From Omphiscola glabra (Eukaryota; Mollusca; Gastropoda; Lymnaeidae), in the NCBI GenBank assembly GCA_964017045.1, contig OZ024795.1, positions 29,612,366 to 29,676,365 on the forward strand: 64,000 nt of DNA, read 5' to 3'. The translations under genes and the position numbers were made by a program. Shown here piece after piece: positions 11,052-25,357 of this stretch (its first letter is position 1; every line of letters begins with the position of its first letter). The notes under the pieces were generated by a model. That model was not told the origin of the DNA, ran no database searches, and worked only from the letters and a program-made list of their open reading frames with translations.

Positions 11052-14000
11052 GTAAGTCATTTACCTGACTGATGACAAGGTAAGTCATTTAACTGACTGA
11101 TGACAAGGTAAGTCATTTACCTGACTGATGACATGGTAAGTCATTTACCTGATTAATGACATGGTAAGTCATTTACCTGACTGATGACAAGGTAAGTCAT
11201 TTAACTGGCTGATGACATGGTAAGTCATTTACCTGACTGATGACATGGTAAGTCATTTACCTGACTGATGACAAGGTAAGTCATTTAACTGACTGATGAC
11301 ATGTTAAGTCATTTACACGACTGATGACAAGGTAAGTCATTTAACTGAATGATGACATGGTAAGTCATTTAACTGACTGATGGCATGGTAAATCATTTAA
11401 CTGACTGATGACATGGTAAGACACTAATCTGACTGATGGCATGGTAAGTCATTTACCTGACTGATGGCATGGTAAGTCATTTAACTGACTGATGACATGG
11501 TAAGTCATTTAACTGACTGATGACATGGTAACTCATTTAACTGACTGAAGGCATGGTAAATCATTTAACTGACTGATGACATGGTAAGACACTAATCTGA
11601 CTGATGGCATGGTAAGTCATTTACCTGACTGATGGCATGGTAAGTCATTTACCTGACTGATGGCATGGTCAGTCATTTACCTGACTGATGGCATGGTAAT
11701 TCATTTACCTGACTGATGACAAGGTAAGACATTTACCTGACTGATGGCATGGTAAGTCATTTAACTGACTGATGACACGGTAAGTCTTTTTAAAAGATAA
11801 TTGATGGACTGCATTCAAGTTGTGTAAATGAAATATAAGAACAAAGTATGCTAAACTTGAATTCATAGACAGGACGAAAGATTTTGACGTTTCGGCTTAG
11901 AGCCTTCATCAGAAAATAAGTTTATCATACTTTGTTCTTACAAGTCTTTTTACCTGTCGAAAAGGTAAGTCTTTTTTTTTTTACTGACTGGTGACTAGGT
12001 AAGTCTTCCTTAACTCACTGGTGACTGTTAAATATATACTATCTAGCTCAATGGTTCTCAGCCTTCCAAATGCCGCGACCCTTTAATACAGTACCTCGTG
12101 TTGTGGCGACCCCCAATCGCAAAATTATTTTCGTTACACTCTTTATAACCTTAGAGTATGTGTTTTCCGATGGTCTTAGGCGACCCCTGGGAAAGGGTCG
12201 TTCGACCCCCAAAGGGGTCGCGACCCACAGGTTCAGAATCGCTGATCTAACTGAATACAATGTATGTTTATATCATCAATAAAAGACCAATACAACTGCA
12301 AATATTAACTATTCAACTTCTCCCCAATTGGTTAAACTTAGATCAAACTAACTAGCGGATCTGTAAAAGGCTTTGAATGCTTAAGTTAGGAGACGTAATG
12401 GCTGACCTCGCTGTATAAGTATGTTAATGCTCTGTCGCTCACCTGACCAGTTCACTGACCTGTACTCCAAGACTAAGATGTATGCTGAGAAGAGAGTGCT
12501 GGCCTGTAATGGTGACAAGACAGCGGGTGGACAGACGTTGAGGTGCTGCGTGCTTAGGCTTGCCGGGGTGTACGGTCCTGGGGAGCAACGCCATATACCT
12601 CGTATTGTGGTAAGTCCAAATGGCACACGCCTCATATTGTGGTAAGTCCAAATGTCACACACCTCGTATTGTGGTAAGTCCAAATGTCATACGCCTCATA
12701 TTGTGGTAAGTCCAAATGTCACACACCTCGTATTGTGGTAAGTCCAAATGTCATACGCCTCATATTGTGGTAAGTCCAAATGTCACACACCTCGTATTGT
12801 GGTAAGTCCAAATGTCATACGCCTCATATTGTGGTAAGTCCAAATGTCACACACCTCGTATTGTGGTAAGTCCAAATGTCATACGCCTCATATTGTGGTA
12901 AGTCCAAATGTCACACACCTGGTATTGTGGTAAGTCCAAATGTCATACGCCTCATATTGTGGTAAGTCCAAATGTCACACACCTGGTATTGCGGTAAGTC
13001 CAAATGTCACACACCCCGTGTTGTGGTAAATCAAAATGGCAACTGCTGAGTCCAAATAACCAGGTGGGAATGCCTTCCACACATGCTTGCATACGTTGTC
13101 CTGAAAGTGTGTGTGAGAGAGGAGGGTCACATCTCTAATAAACTGACATTCATATCATATTATATTATCATTTTCATACTAGATATAGCCCGCCAAATTT
13201 ATTTATTTTTTTGGTGGGGGGGGGGGGGGGTATCTCCGAATTGAATTCAGCATCCATGGCAACTCTGATACGATCACTCGCTGTGTACAAAGATATCACA
13301 ATACTTTAAGAGTGTATTGTAACAAGATATTGATGCCACAGTGAATTGCTTTGTCGTGTAAGGGCCCTAGTGTCTTGCTTTGATTTGCAGGGACCCTAGG
13401 GCATTGCTTTTACGTTTAGGGGCCACATGAAAGGCTTTGAATGGCGAAATAAACTATTCACCACCACACAATTTTTAACATTCAATATACAACGTAGTCA
13501 TTGATGACATCATGTCTACCCTCCAAAGAATAATGGCATGCCTCACCATGAACTGGTGATCAAAACAGAACAGAGATGCGAAAACAAACATTCAACATAT
13601 GCTATTTAAAACCCCAGTTTAATTTGACCAAATGACAATGTTGGACTTATGGCTTCTTGAATATGTCGAATTTATCATGTCAATTTGTTACTTTTAGTCC
13701 TGAACAATATTTTTACTGGAGAAGACGAGAGGGATCTTTGCAATGACGTCAGTGGTTTATTTTGAGAAAGTATGACGTCATGTTTAGTTCATCTGTCTTC
13801 CATAGTAAAGCTGGTTAGCACAAATCAGCCCAACCTTCATTTAATATTCTTTCAGTTAAAGTCATGTCTTTTTCTGGGTTCTCTTAATGGAAATATCTGT
13901 TAAATTCTTCAAAGATCTTTCTATTTAGTTCATTTAATTCAAGATGCTAACGTTTCATTGCACCTTTCTCTCATCCTATTTAACACTTGCGTCCACTTTC

Positions 14001-17000
14001 TTTCTCTTTCAATCTCTATCTCTGATGTCACTCATTTGCCCACTTCTCCAATCACTCTTTCTCCATCCGTCTCTCCTATCTCTAGCTCTCTCTTTCTCTC
14101 ACTCTCTCTCTCTCTGCTCTCTTTCTCTCTCTCTCTCACTCTCTCTCTCTGCTCTCTTTCTCTCACTCTCTCTCTCCCTGCTCTCTATCTCTCTCTCTTT
14201 CTCTCCCTCTCTCTCTTTCTCTCCTCTCTCTCCCTCTCTCTCTCAGAAATCTATTTCTGGAAACGTCCCAATTGCATTAGTTTTTGCCAATGTTTCCCAT
14301 GCCGACCAGACCAGGCTGGGCCCCCAGAGACCAGTGGGGACCTATCTCTCTATTCAATCTCATTCTGCAGTTCGTGACGTGGGTTCGGTCGGGCCACAGT
14401 TCTAGAATACGGGGATAAATAGGAGAGGGGGTGGAGTACCATCACTAGCCGGGGGTCACGGAGTGAGAAAGTATGTCATAAGTCACTAGAAGATATTATG
14501 CTGTGTCACCCGGGACATAATGGAAGGTAGTTTGCTGTGTCATCTGCTTGCTATGGCGACGTCTTGCTTCTATCGGTTACGGCGTTTCAATAAGGATAAA
14601 CTTAACACGTCAATCCAGAAAGTCAACATATAAACCAAATAGTTTTACTTCTGTGTCTTAATGGGATTATGGGGCATTGTATCCTCAAAGAAATTTCAAT
14701 AATGATAATTCCCCACAGCCTTAAATTGGATATTTAGGAAAAAGTTAATGATATTTTACTTATTTTTAAGGAAATATTTTTTGCATTTGTAACATCATTC
14801 GGTTTTAAGAAACTGGTATCTTCTAAATGTACCCATGCTTTTTTAAAAACCCCTGAACTATATATAAAAAAAAAACTATTAACACATTTCATTATCAGTA
14901 CTATCAACGTATTTTGAGATATTGATATCTTTATTAATAATGTACCCAACCTTTTGCCTCCTTAAATATATGTTCGGAAAATAGAAAGTGCAAATATTTC
15001 CGAAGAGGAATCCGTTTACCCAAATGGGTTTTTAGGAATTTTGTTTAACTCAGAAAAAGTTACCCACCTTCTTCCTTTACTTTAAACTGTATATTGTAAT
15101 AAATGGAAAGACAAATCTCTATTATTTTTTTAAAAATTAATATTAACTCCCATTTCTAGCCTTGAGTTTTGCTATGATCGTCAGTGGCGTAGTGAGGGGG
15201 GGGGCAAGGGGGCATCATGCCCCGGGCGCTACTCACAAAGGGGCGCCAAATGGTATATTTTACTATAATATTGTATGGTTTTCGAATAGGGGGGGGGGCG
15301 CTAAAAAGGTATTGGGGGTGCTAAAAGGTATTGTGCCCCGGGCGCGAGTTAAGCTCGCTACGCCACTGATGATCGTATCACCTTATATAAATGCACCAAT
15401 ATTGTGACCCTGACCCTGAGCTGTATTTTCAAAAATGTGTAGGGAAAAAAAATATATATCTGTGTTTAAATAATACATTTTTAACGTCTGTATAATGATC
15501 TGCTTTTGACATAGTGTTACCCAAATAAATAAAAATTGTCTCTTCCTGCGTCCCTGAAATGTATTGTCGCGAAATGCTTTTTTTTTTTTCTTCAAATTAG
15601 TAAAATATATTTTTAGGGTTACCAACAGTTTAACCAAAATCGTCCCGGTTGAACAACTTTCACACCGGCCGGTTGCATATTGTGTCCCCTTTTGAATCGA
15701 AATTGAAATTATAATTTAATGTTTCCTTCCTAAATTGGATATTAATAACAGAACCTTGTTGACAACAAATTTTATATTTATCTAATGTTTGTATGCTAGA
15801 CTGGTAAGCTCTACGCTTGTATTGCGCAGCGTGCCTCTATTGTGTAAAAGTACATGTGGTAATCTCAGGCCTCAATATGAGGCCTAGGCCAAATGTCCCT
15901 GCCACATTTTCCCCCCATGAAGCTGAATATTATAGAAGTTTTTTGCTATATAAATATATGATACATGTGTTATGTTATTTAAATATATATGATACATATG
16001 TTATATTAATACATGATATATGTGTTATGTTATATAAATATATGATACATGTGTTATGCTATATAAATATATGATACATGTGTTATGCTATATACATATA
16101 TGATACATGTGTTATGTTATATAAATACATGATACATGTCAGTGTTATGTTATTTATATTTAATGTCGTGACTGTCGTTTCTCGTGTTTCTTTTTTTTTC
16201 CGGACAGATAACGTCGTGAAAATATTAGGATGTTTAGTATTTAGCAGTGCACATACTATTTGACACAAGGAAACATTCTTGTATAACTATTTCACACAAG
16301 GGAACATTCTTGTATAACTATTTGACACAAGGGAACATTCTTGTATAACTATTTGACACAAGGAAACATTCTTGTATAACTATTTGACACAAGGAAACAT
16401 TCTTGTATAACTATTTGACACAAGGAAACATTCTTGTATAACTATTTGACACAAGGAAACATTCTTGTATAACTATTTGACACAAGGAAACATTCTTGTA
16501 TAACTATTTGACACAAGGAAACATTCTTGTATAACTATTTGACAGAAGGAAACATTCTTGTATAACTATTTGACACAAGGAAACATTCTTGTATAACTAT
16601 TTGACACAAGGAAACATTCTTGTATAACTATTTGACACAAGGAAACATTCTTGTATAACTATTTGACACAAGGAAACATTCTTGTATAACTATTTGACAC
16701 AAGGAAACATTCTTGTAACACTGGCATGACCGGGTTAAAACTCCCGGAGGCCCTGAGGCAGTCGAATTTTCTGGGCCCTCTAAATAATAATCGTTTATGG
16801 TCTTATCAGTCACTTTGACTTTAACAAATAGGTGTTAAATGGGTTGGCCGTGCCCTGACAAGGCGGCACCCTGTGCTAAGCCTGAATTTGAGCGAAATGT
16901 AGGGGGGGTGGGATAGTGCACAGTCACATGTATAAAATGTAAACCGGCCAGGGGATAAAAACCCCACCACCTTGAGGAGAAAATCCCCACCCCCTTGAGA

Positions 17001-20000
17001 AGAATATCCCCACCCCCTTCATATGCTAGTGGATATACGCCTAGTTTTGATGATGAAGGATCATTTACGATACCCCCCACGGCCTTTTTGAGGCCACGCA
17101 TTATTGCATGAAAAATATCATAGTAGTACCTTAAGACCAATCGATGTCATAGTAGTACCATAAGACCAACCGATGTCATAGTAGTACCATAAGACCAACC
17201 GATGTCATAGTAGTACCATAAGACCAACCGATGTCATAGTAGTACCATAAGACCAACCGATGTCATAGTAGTACCATAAGACCAACCGATGTCATAGTAG
17301 TACCATAAGACCAACCGATGTCATAGTAGTACCATAAGACCAACCGATGCCATAGTAGTACCATAAGACCAACCGATGTCATAGTAGTACCATAAGACCA
17401 ACCGATACCATAGTAGTACCTTACGACCAACCGATGTCATGTCTGACGTAACCAATCAAAAGTGCGGCGTAAAAATCATCTTTAAAATACCTGTTAATAT
17501 CAAGACAGAGACATATATTATAGAGAGAGAGAGAGTCCGACAGAAATTCGGTTTTGGCATCGAAGATAGCCATGTGATCACTTTCGGCGTAATTTCGGTT
17601 TCGGCCGAAAGTGAATGGGACGTTTGGTCGTCTACCAGAAGTCAGCATGTCAATTTATCTGTCGGCAAACAATCCGATATTCATAATTGCTGGAAGTCTT
17701 GTTGTCATCGTATGATATATGACTAATCCTCTGCGAACACTGCTCATAACTGCATGATGACCTACTTGTCCAATATTTCCAAAAAATAAAATATCAATTA
17801 GGCTAAGTCAAATGTAAATAGTTTTGTGGACAAAAAAAGGGGTAAATGGTAATATTTATATCATTATTTTAGTTTTATTTTTTCACAATTAAAATTTGGG
17901 ACCCTCAGCTTCATTCAATTCCGTCATGTGTGATATTTCATTTGATGTGTATCATTATCATGATCATAAATATTGTCATAGGCAAAGGTGAATAGTATTT
18001 TGTGATCCTATGGAATGGTAACATTTCCATATTGTTTTTGTTTTATTTAATTTTTTTAATAAAAATTAGGGAACCTTAGTTTTATTCATTTCATTCATCG
18101 ATACCATGCTGATAAACATTTCATTTGTGTTGACGAAACAAAAAATTTCCACAAAATCAGTCACGTGTATGGACACATATGTAAAAAAAAAAAAAAGAGA
18201 AAAATGAAACCTTTACCAATATAGAAAAAATCTAATTATTCATTTTAATTTCGTAAAATGAGGCATAAAATGACATGTAATTTAAATCATAAGTCAAAAT
18301 GATGTAGTAGGTCTACAGTGGTATCCTACTAAACGTAGCTGTATATTCGTTCAACTTTTGATTAATCTAGGTCAAATAGAAAGTGACCTGATAAATAAAA
18401 GCTAAAGTGAAATGGAGATCTTTGAGGTTAATTCACGTCATACTTGGACAACTATAGAAACTAGACGTGGAAGCGTAGACAACATCATACAATCGCAGAT
18501 TGAAGGTCTAAGACAACATGACAACATACTATCACATAATTGAAGGACTAAGACAACATGCAATAATAGATTGAAGGACTAAGACAACATACAATCATAT
18601 ATTGAAAGACTAAGATAAAATGCAATCATAGACTGAAGGACCAAGACAGCATGCAATCATAGCTTGAAGGACTAAGACAACATGCAATCATAGATTCAAG
18701 GACTAAGACAACATATACTCACAGATTGAAGGACCAAGACAACATGCAATCACAGATTGAAAAACTAAGACGCATAATCCAACAAATGGAAACATAAATG
18801 TAAATTCCCATTGTAATTGTCCTAAATAATCAATTTTATTTAAGAGTTGACTTCAGGAAGTGAATTTCTCTATGTCAATGTCATATGTCATGAAGTCAAT
18901 GTCCTATGTCATGAAGTCAATGTCCTATATCATGAAGTCAATGTCCTATGTCATGAAGTCAATGTCATATGTCATGAAGTCAATGTCCCTATGTCATGAT
19001 TTCAATGTCTTTTGTCAGCCCTGTTATGGATCAAAGGCAAAGCGAATGTCCCTACGTCAGGAAGTCAATATCCCCATATCAAGATGTGAATATCACAATC
19101 TCATGAAGTCAATGCCCTATGTCAGCTCTTTTGTAGATCAAAGGCAAAGTGAAAGTCCCTATGTCATGAAGTAAATGTCCCTATGGTCGGGTCTGGTGTA
19201 GATCAAAAGCAAAGGGAATGTCCCTATGTCATGAAGTAAATGTCCCTATGGTCGGGTCTGGTGTAGATCAAAAGCAAAGTGAATGTCCTTATGTCCTCAA
19301 GTAAATGTCCCTATGTTCGGGTCTGGTGTAGATCAAAAGCAAAGTGAATGTCCCTATGTCATGAAGTAACTGTCCCTATGGTCGGGTCTGGTGTAGATCA
19401 AAAGCAAAGTGAATGTCCTTAAGTCATCAAGTAAATGTCCCTATGGTCGGGTCTGGTGTAGATCAAAAGCAAAGCGCCTTGGTTCTGAGCAGTTAATTGG
19501 TTGCGTCACGACATGGGGCCCCGGTAAATGACAACATCCATCGGAAGTTGCGTCAAGGTCTCTGCACATCAAGTTAGCACCTGTAGCAGACAGCACATCA
19601 AGTTAGCACCAGTAGCAGACAGCACATCAAGTTAGCACAAGTAGCAGACAGCACATCAAGTTAGCACCAGTAGCAGACAGCACATCAAGTTAGCACCGGT
19701 AGCAGAAAGTACATTAAGTTAGCACCGGTAGTATACAGCACATCAAGTTAGCACCGGTAGTAGACAGCACATCAAGTTAGCACCGTTAGTAGACAGCACA
19801 TCAAGTTAGCACTGGTAGTAGACAGCACATCAAGTTAGCACCGGTAGTAGACAGCACATCAAGTTAGCACGGTAGTAGACATCTCATCAATTTTGATTAG
19901 ACAGACTTAATTGGGTAGATGTTGAACAAACATAAATACAATATTGCACATATGATTGGTTAACTATGGGCCGGCGCTGGGAGGGTGAGGGACCTTGTTC

Positions 20001-23000
20001 AAATTCAGTTTTGGGGGCCGTAGACGGTAAATACCCGAGCTGGTAGTATATAAGACAAGTAATAGTTATACTAGGTCTTCCTCTGATCAGTCTTATACTA
20101 GGTCTTACTCTGGTTAGTCTTATACTACGTCTTACTCTGGTCAGTCTTATACTAGGTCTTACTCTGGTCAGTCTTAAACTACGTCTTACTCTGGTCAGTC
20201 TTATACTACGTCTTACTCTGGTCAGTCTTATACTAGGTCTTACTCTGGTCAGTCTTAAACTACGTCTTACTCTGGTCAGTCTTATACTAGGTCTTACTCT
20301 GGTCAGTCTTATTCTAGAACCTACGCAGTGTCGCCTTATACTAGGTGTTACGTACTGTTATCAATATGGTGGAAAGTACAGTACACAACAAAAGACGATA
20401 CCATAAGTTAAATACTATAACAAAGAATACAATACTCAAACCAGGGCCGATTACAATTAATAAAATGTAAAATGTTAATGATAAATTACAAAATGAAAAG
20501 AAAAATAATTAAAGCTATCGACTTACAGAATAATGTTTGGCTTGTACCGGTACAATGTTGAAAAATACACTATGTTGTAGAAAGGTACAATGATGAAAGG
20601 GAATCTACACACACATGGTAAACAAATCTCTTGTGTCGTAGCAAAAATAACACACGCTCAAAATATCTCGTGAAAATATGATCTCACACACGTTCGTGTG
20701 TCTCCTTTCATAGCCTGTTTTACTGCTTTTTCAAGAAAAGCCTTACACGATGTTTTCCTTTCCAGATTTTTCTACAAAATTCTAAGGATACAGACTACTA
20801 ATTTCATTTAGTTGTAAACTAGGTCAATAGAGACAATGTTTAGCTAGCCACACCGTAAATTCGGTTCCGAGCTAGGGGTCAGCTAATGTTCATTCGCGGG
20901 GAAAGATGGCGTAAACAGGGGAAAGATGGCGTAAACACGTCGTCTACATAACATAGGTCTTACACAAGGCCGTGTTATGAAGATGACGTGTTAATGCACG
21001 GCTACCTCGCTTTCCACGTGCATTACCTCTTAAAGTCGAGGCCGTTTTGGGGTGTGGCTAGCGAAATTTTCCCCTTGTTTACAAAAGCTTAGTTAGTCAG
21101 AACCTAATAGAAAAATCTGGATAAAACGGGAAAGAAAAACAATGCGTTAGACGGTTCGATAGATATTAGTAGGAAATGCCTATAAAAAGGCTGAACGGTC
21201 GAATGGGTCAGAGAGATTTCCTTTCCTTTATCACGAGACGTGCAGTGTGTCATTATTTAATTCTAGACAGTGCTTTGTTGTGTGTAGATTTTCTTTCATT
21301 GTACAAATTGTGCTCATTGTATTTTTATATACAGTACCGGTACCAGCAATACTAGCAAGTTAATAATTTTAATCATATTCTCTTTAGTTTGTAATTCATT
21401 GAAATTCACACATTAAAAACGTATTAATTGTAATTAGCCCTGACTTTGTGTATCGTTCTTGTTATTGTTTTTTTAAAACTTTGGTATCTTCCTTTATTAT
21501 GGACTGTTTTGAAACGAACCAATAGATTAAACTAAGAGATAAAATTCTCCAATAATAGCAGTCCGTAATAGCCGTCTTATACTAGGTCTTACGCAGGGCT
21601 ATCTTATACTAGGTCTTACACAGGGTCGTCTTAAATGCATTGGGTGCCCCTTGGAGGTGTGTATGCACTAGGCCCCAATTATTACTCTCTAAGCGATGCA
21701 AGAAGTTTGTGGATTTTAAGTGCGTCTATGCATTCAGAATGTTTTTTTGTTTTTTTGTTTTTTTCAATTTGATTTAGGGAGGAGGGAAGGCACTGCATCT
21801 TTTAACGTCAAAATTAGGTAAAGTGGTTCTCAGTGGAAGCAATCCTGTTCGATTCACTTCCCTATTCTTAAAATGTATATCACTGTACAGCCACCATCCC
21901 GCGCTGCATAAACTGTATTTATTCCAAATATAGTGCCCCGGGGGAGTTTCCTTTTTTCACCCAACTCCAGTTTCAGCCCTGGGGTGTATATCAGTGTTCT
22001 GCAAACATCGTCCCTCTAGGAGCTGACTAAGTTCAATAAAAACATTTTAAAATATTAAAATGTGTCCAAAAAAAAGTAATCATGCCATAATACAACCAAG
22101 GCAATTCAGCTTCTTGTAATTCTCAAATGTAAATTAATAATAATTTAGTCGAAACAAAACGTTTGTCCCAGCAAAACTGTTTAGAAATGGGGGAGTGTGA
22201 TGTTTAGCCAATCAATAAGTGTTGATGTGAGTATTGATGTAAGTGTTGATGTGAGTATTGATGTAAGTATTGATTTGAGTATTGATGTTGAGTATTGATG
22301 TAAGTGTTGATTTGAGTATTGATGTTGAGTATTGATGTAAGTGTTGATGTAAGTGTTGATGTAAGTATTGATGTGAGTATTGATTTGTTTACGTGAGTCT
22401 GGATGTTGGTGTTTATGTGTGGTTGCTTCACTCAATTTCCATGCTGTAAAACTACGCGCCAAAAAGAACAGGTCTATTCAGACAAGAGTTTGTGGAAGCA
22501 GTTTGCATTCTGACTTGAGATAGCAGCTTGGGGGATCGTTTCACCGATCTTGACGCCACCTTCCAAAATCAGTTTAACTTTTCTGTTGATGAGCTGCCAG
22601 ATGATCCTAAAACTAAAGTCATTGTGCAATTCAATTGTGTTTTTTATTTTTTAAAAATAAGCATTCGGCCACCTTCAATTAGCTCCAATCCATCCTCAAG
22701 CTACAATCCATCCCCTGAGCCCGACGAGAACTTCTAACTGGCTCATGGCAATTCAAAAACTTTTTCGACCCCTGATCTGTAATACAGTCAAACTATAAAT
22801 TTTAATTTAAAAAAATTTGATGGGTTAGGTTTTTTTTTTAGGTGAAATAAAATCATTTTAATTGCAAACATCCAATACCTTATTTGTCGATAAAATTGTG
22901 GATTGGAATGAAAGGTGAGGTCACTGAAGGCTCCCGAGCGAAAGCTGTGGGGTGAGGAGGGGACTGGGGGGGCTCAGTGAAATTACGAACTATGAGTAAG

Positions 23001-25304
23001 CACGACATGGCTAAATTAATAATATAAAACATGATAAGGGCTACGAGGGGGGAGGCAACAAGCGCGAGGTCATGGGAGGTCGCCCTGTTCGCCAACCCCC
23101 CCCCCCTTTTTCCGATAGAATTTTTAAATATAAATAGAAATACCCCTTAATTTCTATAAGTATTATGTATATATATATATATATATATATTGGGATGCTC
23201 TTGCCCTCTGAAGGAGACAAAAATTGCAGTACCTTTACAAGTGGAACAAAATCTAAAATGTATAGCCTGTTAGATTCATTTCCCTATTCTGCAAATAATG
23301 TATATGCAGTTAGATTCACTTCCCTGTTCTTAAAATGTATATCCTGTTAGATTCACTTCCCTATTCTTAAGATGTATTATATCCTGGTATATTCACTTCC
23401 CTATTCTTAAGATGTATATCCTGGTAGATTCACTTCCCTATTCTTAAGATTTATAACCTGTTAGATTCACTTCCCTATTCTTAAGATGTATATCCTGGTA
23501 GATTCACTTCCCTATTCTTAAGATTTATATCCTGTTAGATTCACTTCCCTATTCTTAAGATGTATATCCTGTTAGATTCACTTCCCTATTCGCCTCATAT
23601 AAAAGTTGTGAAAAGAGCGTGTGTTTGAGGGGGGGGGGGCGTGATTCTTTTGTCCTTTCTATATTTAGAATGCCCTGGGCGCCATACTTGCCCATGTAGG
23701 GACAATGACAGTAAAAAAAATGTCTCCCCATGACAGGAACCGATGAGACGAGGACCAGCTTGATGAGCTGTTGAGCTCATGTTGAGGATCCCCGGGACAA
23801 TGGTGCTCATTAGTAATGAGGTCACTGATTGGCACACATGGGACACAACCTAATTTTTGTACACACACGTGCAAGCGGGGTGGGTGGGGGGAATTTTATG
23901 ACACACAGCGCCCCCCCCCCCCAACCAAAAATATTTTTTTAAATCACGCTATACATGGGGAGTTGATGGTTTGGAGAATAAAAGGTATTTAACATTTGAA
24001 GACATGTGTATGTTGAGTGTAGATGAATAGTGTGACATGTTATTGAATGTATAATAGTAACATGTCATTTGCTGTACACTAGTATACAGAACTTATGTTT
24101 TATGCTGTGTAAAGTTAACAGAAATTGTGACATTTTGTTTGGTTAGCAAAACGCCATGAATGATAGAGACAACAACTCATCGCTAATTTCATCCCTCTGA
24201 TATGGGAGACCAGACAAGAAAGCATGTGTCATGTGAAAATGTAATACATTTTCTGTACAGTAGTGTTTCCCTAAACTAGCGGTCCGCGGGCAGCCACCAG
24301 TCCTCGGGCCTTTCTTCTGCCGGTCCTTACGCCATGAGCCTTGCAACTGGAAACATAAAATAAATGTTTCCACGTTTAAGTATTGTTACACACAAACTTT
24401 TTAAAAACTAGATTGTCTTGTGCACAAACATGACTTCTACATTTTCAAATGATTTTTTTTTCTTCCAACTTCATATTATATGCCTTAATAATTAACGAAT
24501 AAATATATTTGTTTTTTTTTTAAATTCTTAACTTCTTTTTTTTTTTAAATTTAAAACAGATCTTTTTTAAAAAAATTATTATAAAGCATTAAAATGGAAA
24601 TAGCTCATCGAACCCTAATGTAATAGCTGTTTACGGGTTAAAATTTAGGACATATTTAATATTTATTTTTTATTAAAGTAACAACATTTTAAAAATCTGG
24701 CACCTGTCCCTGGTACAATGAGAATGGTGTCCACCTCTCAGCCTCAATCAAACGTTTGGGAACCACTGGTGTAGAGCTCCGAACAATATATAGTATGTAA
24801 ACATTACAGTTTCCTAAACTTTTCAATTACGAAATGTACTTCTGACTTGCCCTACTTATCAGCCAAATTTTTCTTTCTTTATATCGTATATTTTTTCTTC
24901 CTTATTTTCCTATTAAAACCTTCTTTTTCTTTAATAATTTTAGTGACCTGATTTAAAAAATACATAAGGTGATTGTCATTGGAAATTATTTATTAACTGA
25001 TGTCAAATTAAAATTTCATTACAAAATAAGATACCGAGTTGAAACAAAGGTGGGCTAGTCTGATTAACAAGGAAAAAGGGGGGGGGGGGGGCTATTCTGA
25101 GGAACAAGCGGGGCTATTCTGAGTTAAGTTAGACAACTTAAGAAAATAAGGAACACGACCGAGTGTCGACCTTGGAGAGCTGCAAACAGACATTGATTAT
25201 TTCCCTTGCCTGAACTCTTACAACAGAAACATGTACACATGACGTCACATAAAGTCTCTCAATGTCTAGGTGAAAATAGTCTGTTTGTCATCGCTCTCTG
25301 ACTG

Positions 25305-25357
<53 letters not shown>

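Noticed and set aside
22528..22737. Possible hAT transposase exon
   Set aside because: Only a short SVDELP-like stretch is suggestive; no other transposase blocks or element ends nearby, so kept only as a low-confidence note.
23595..23874. 83- and 69-codon ORFs on the - strand
   Set aside because: No recognised domain, flanked by G- and C-runs, and inside the SDR intron.
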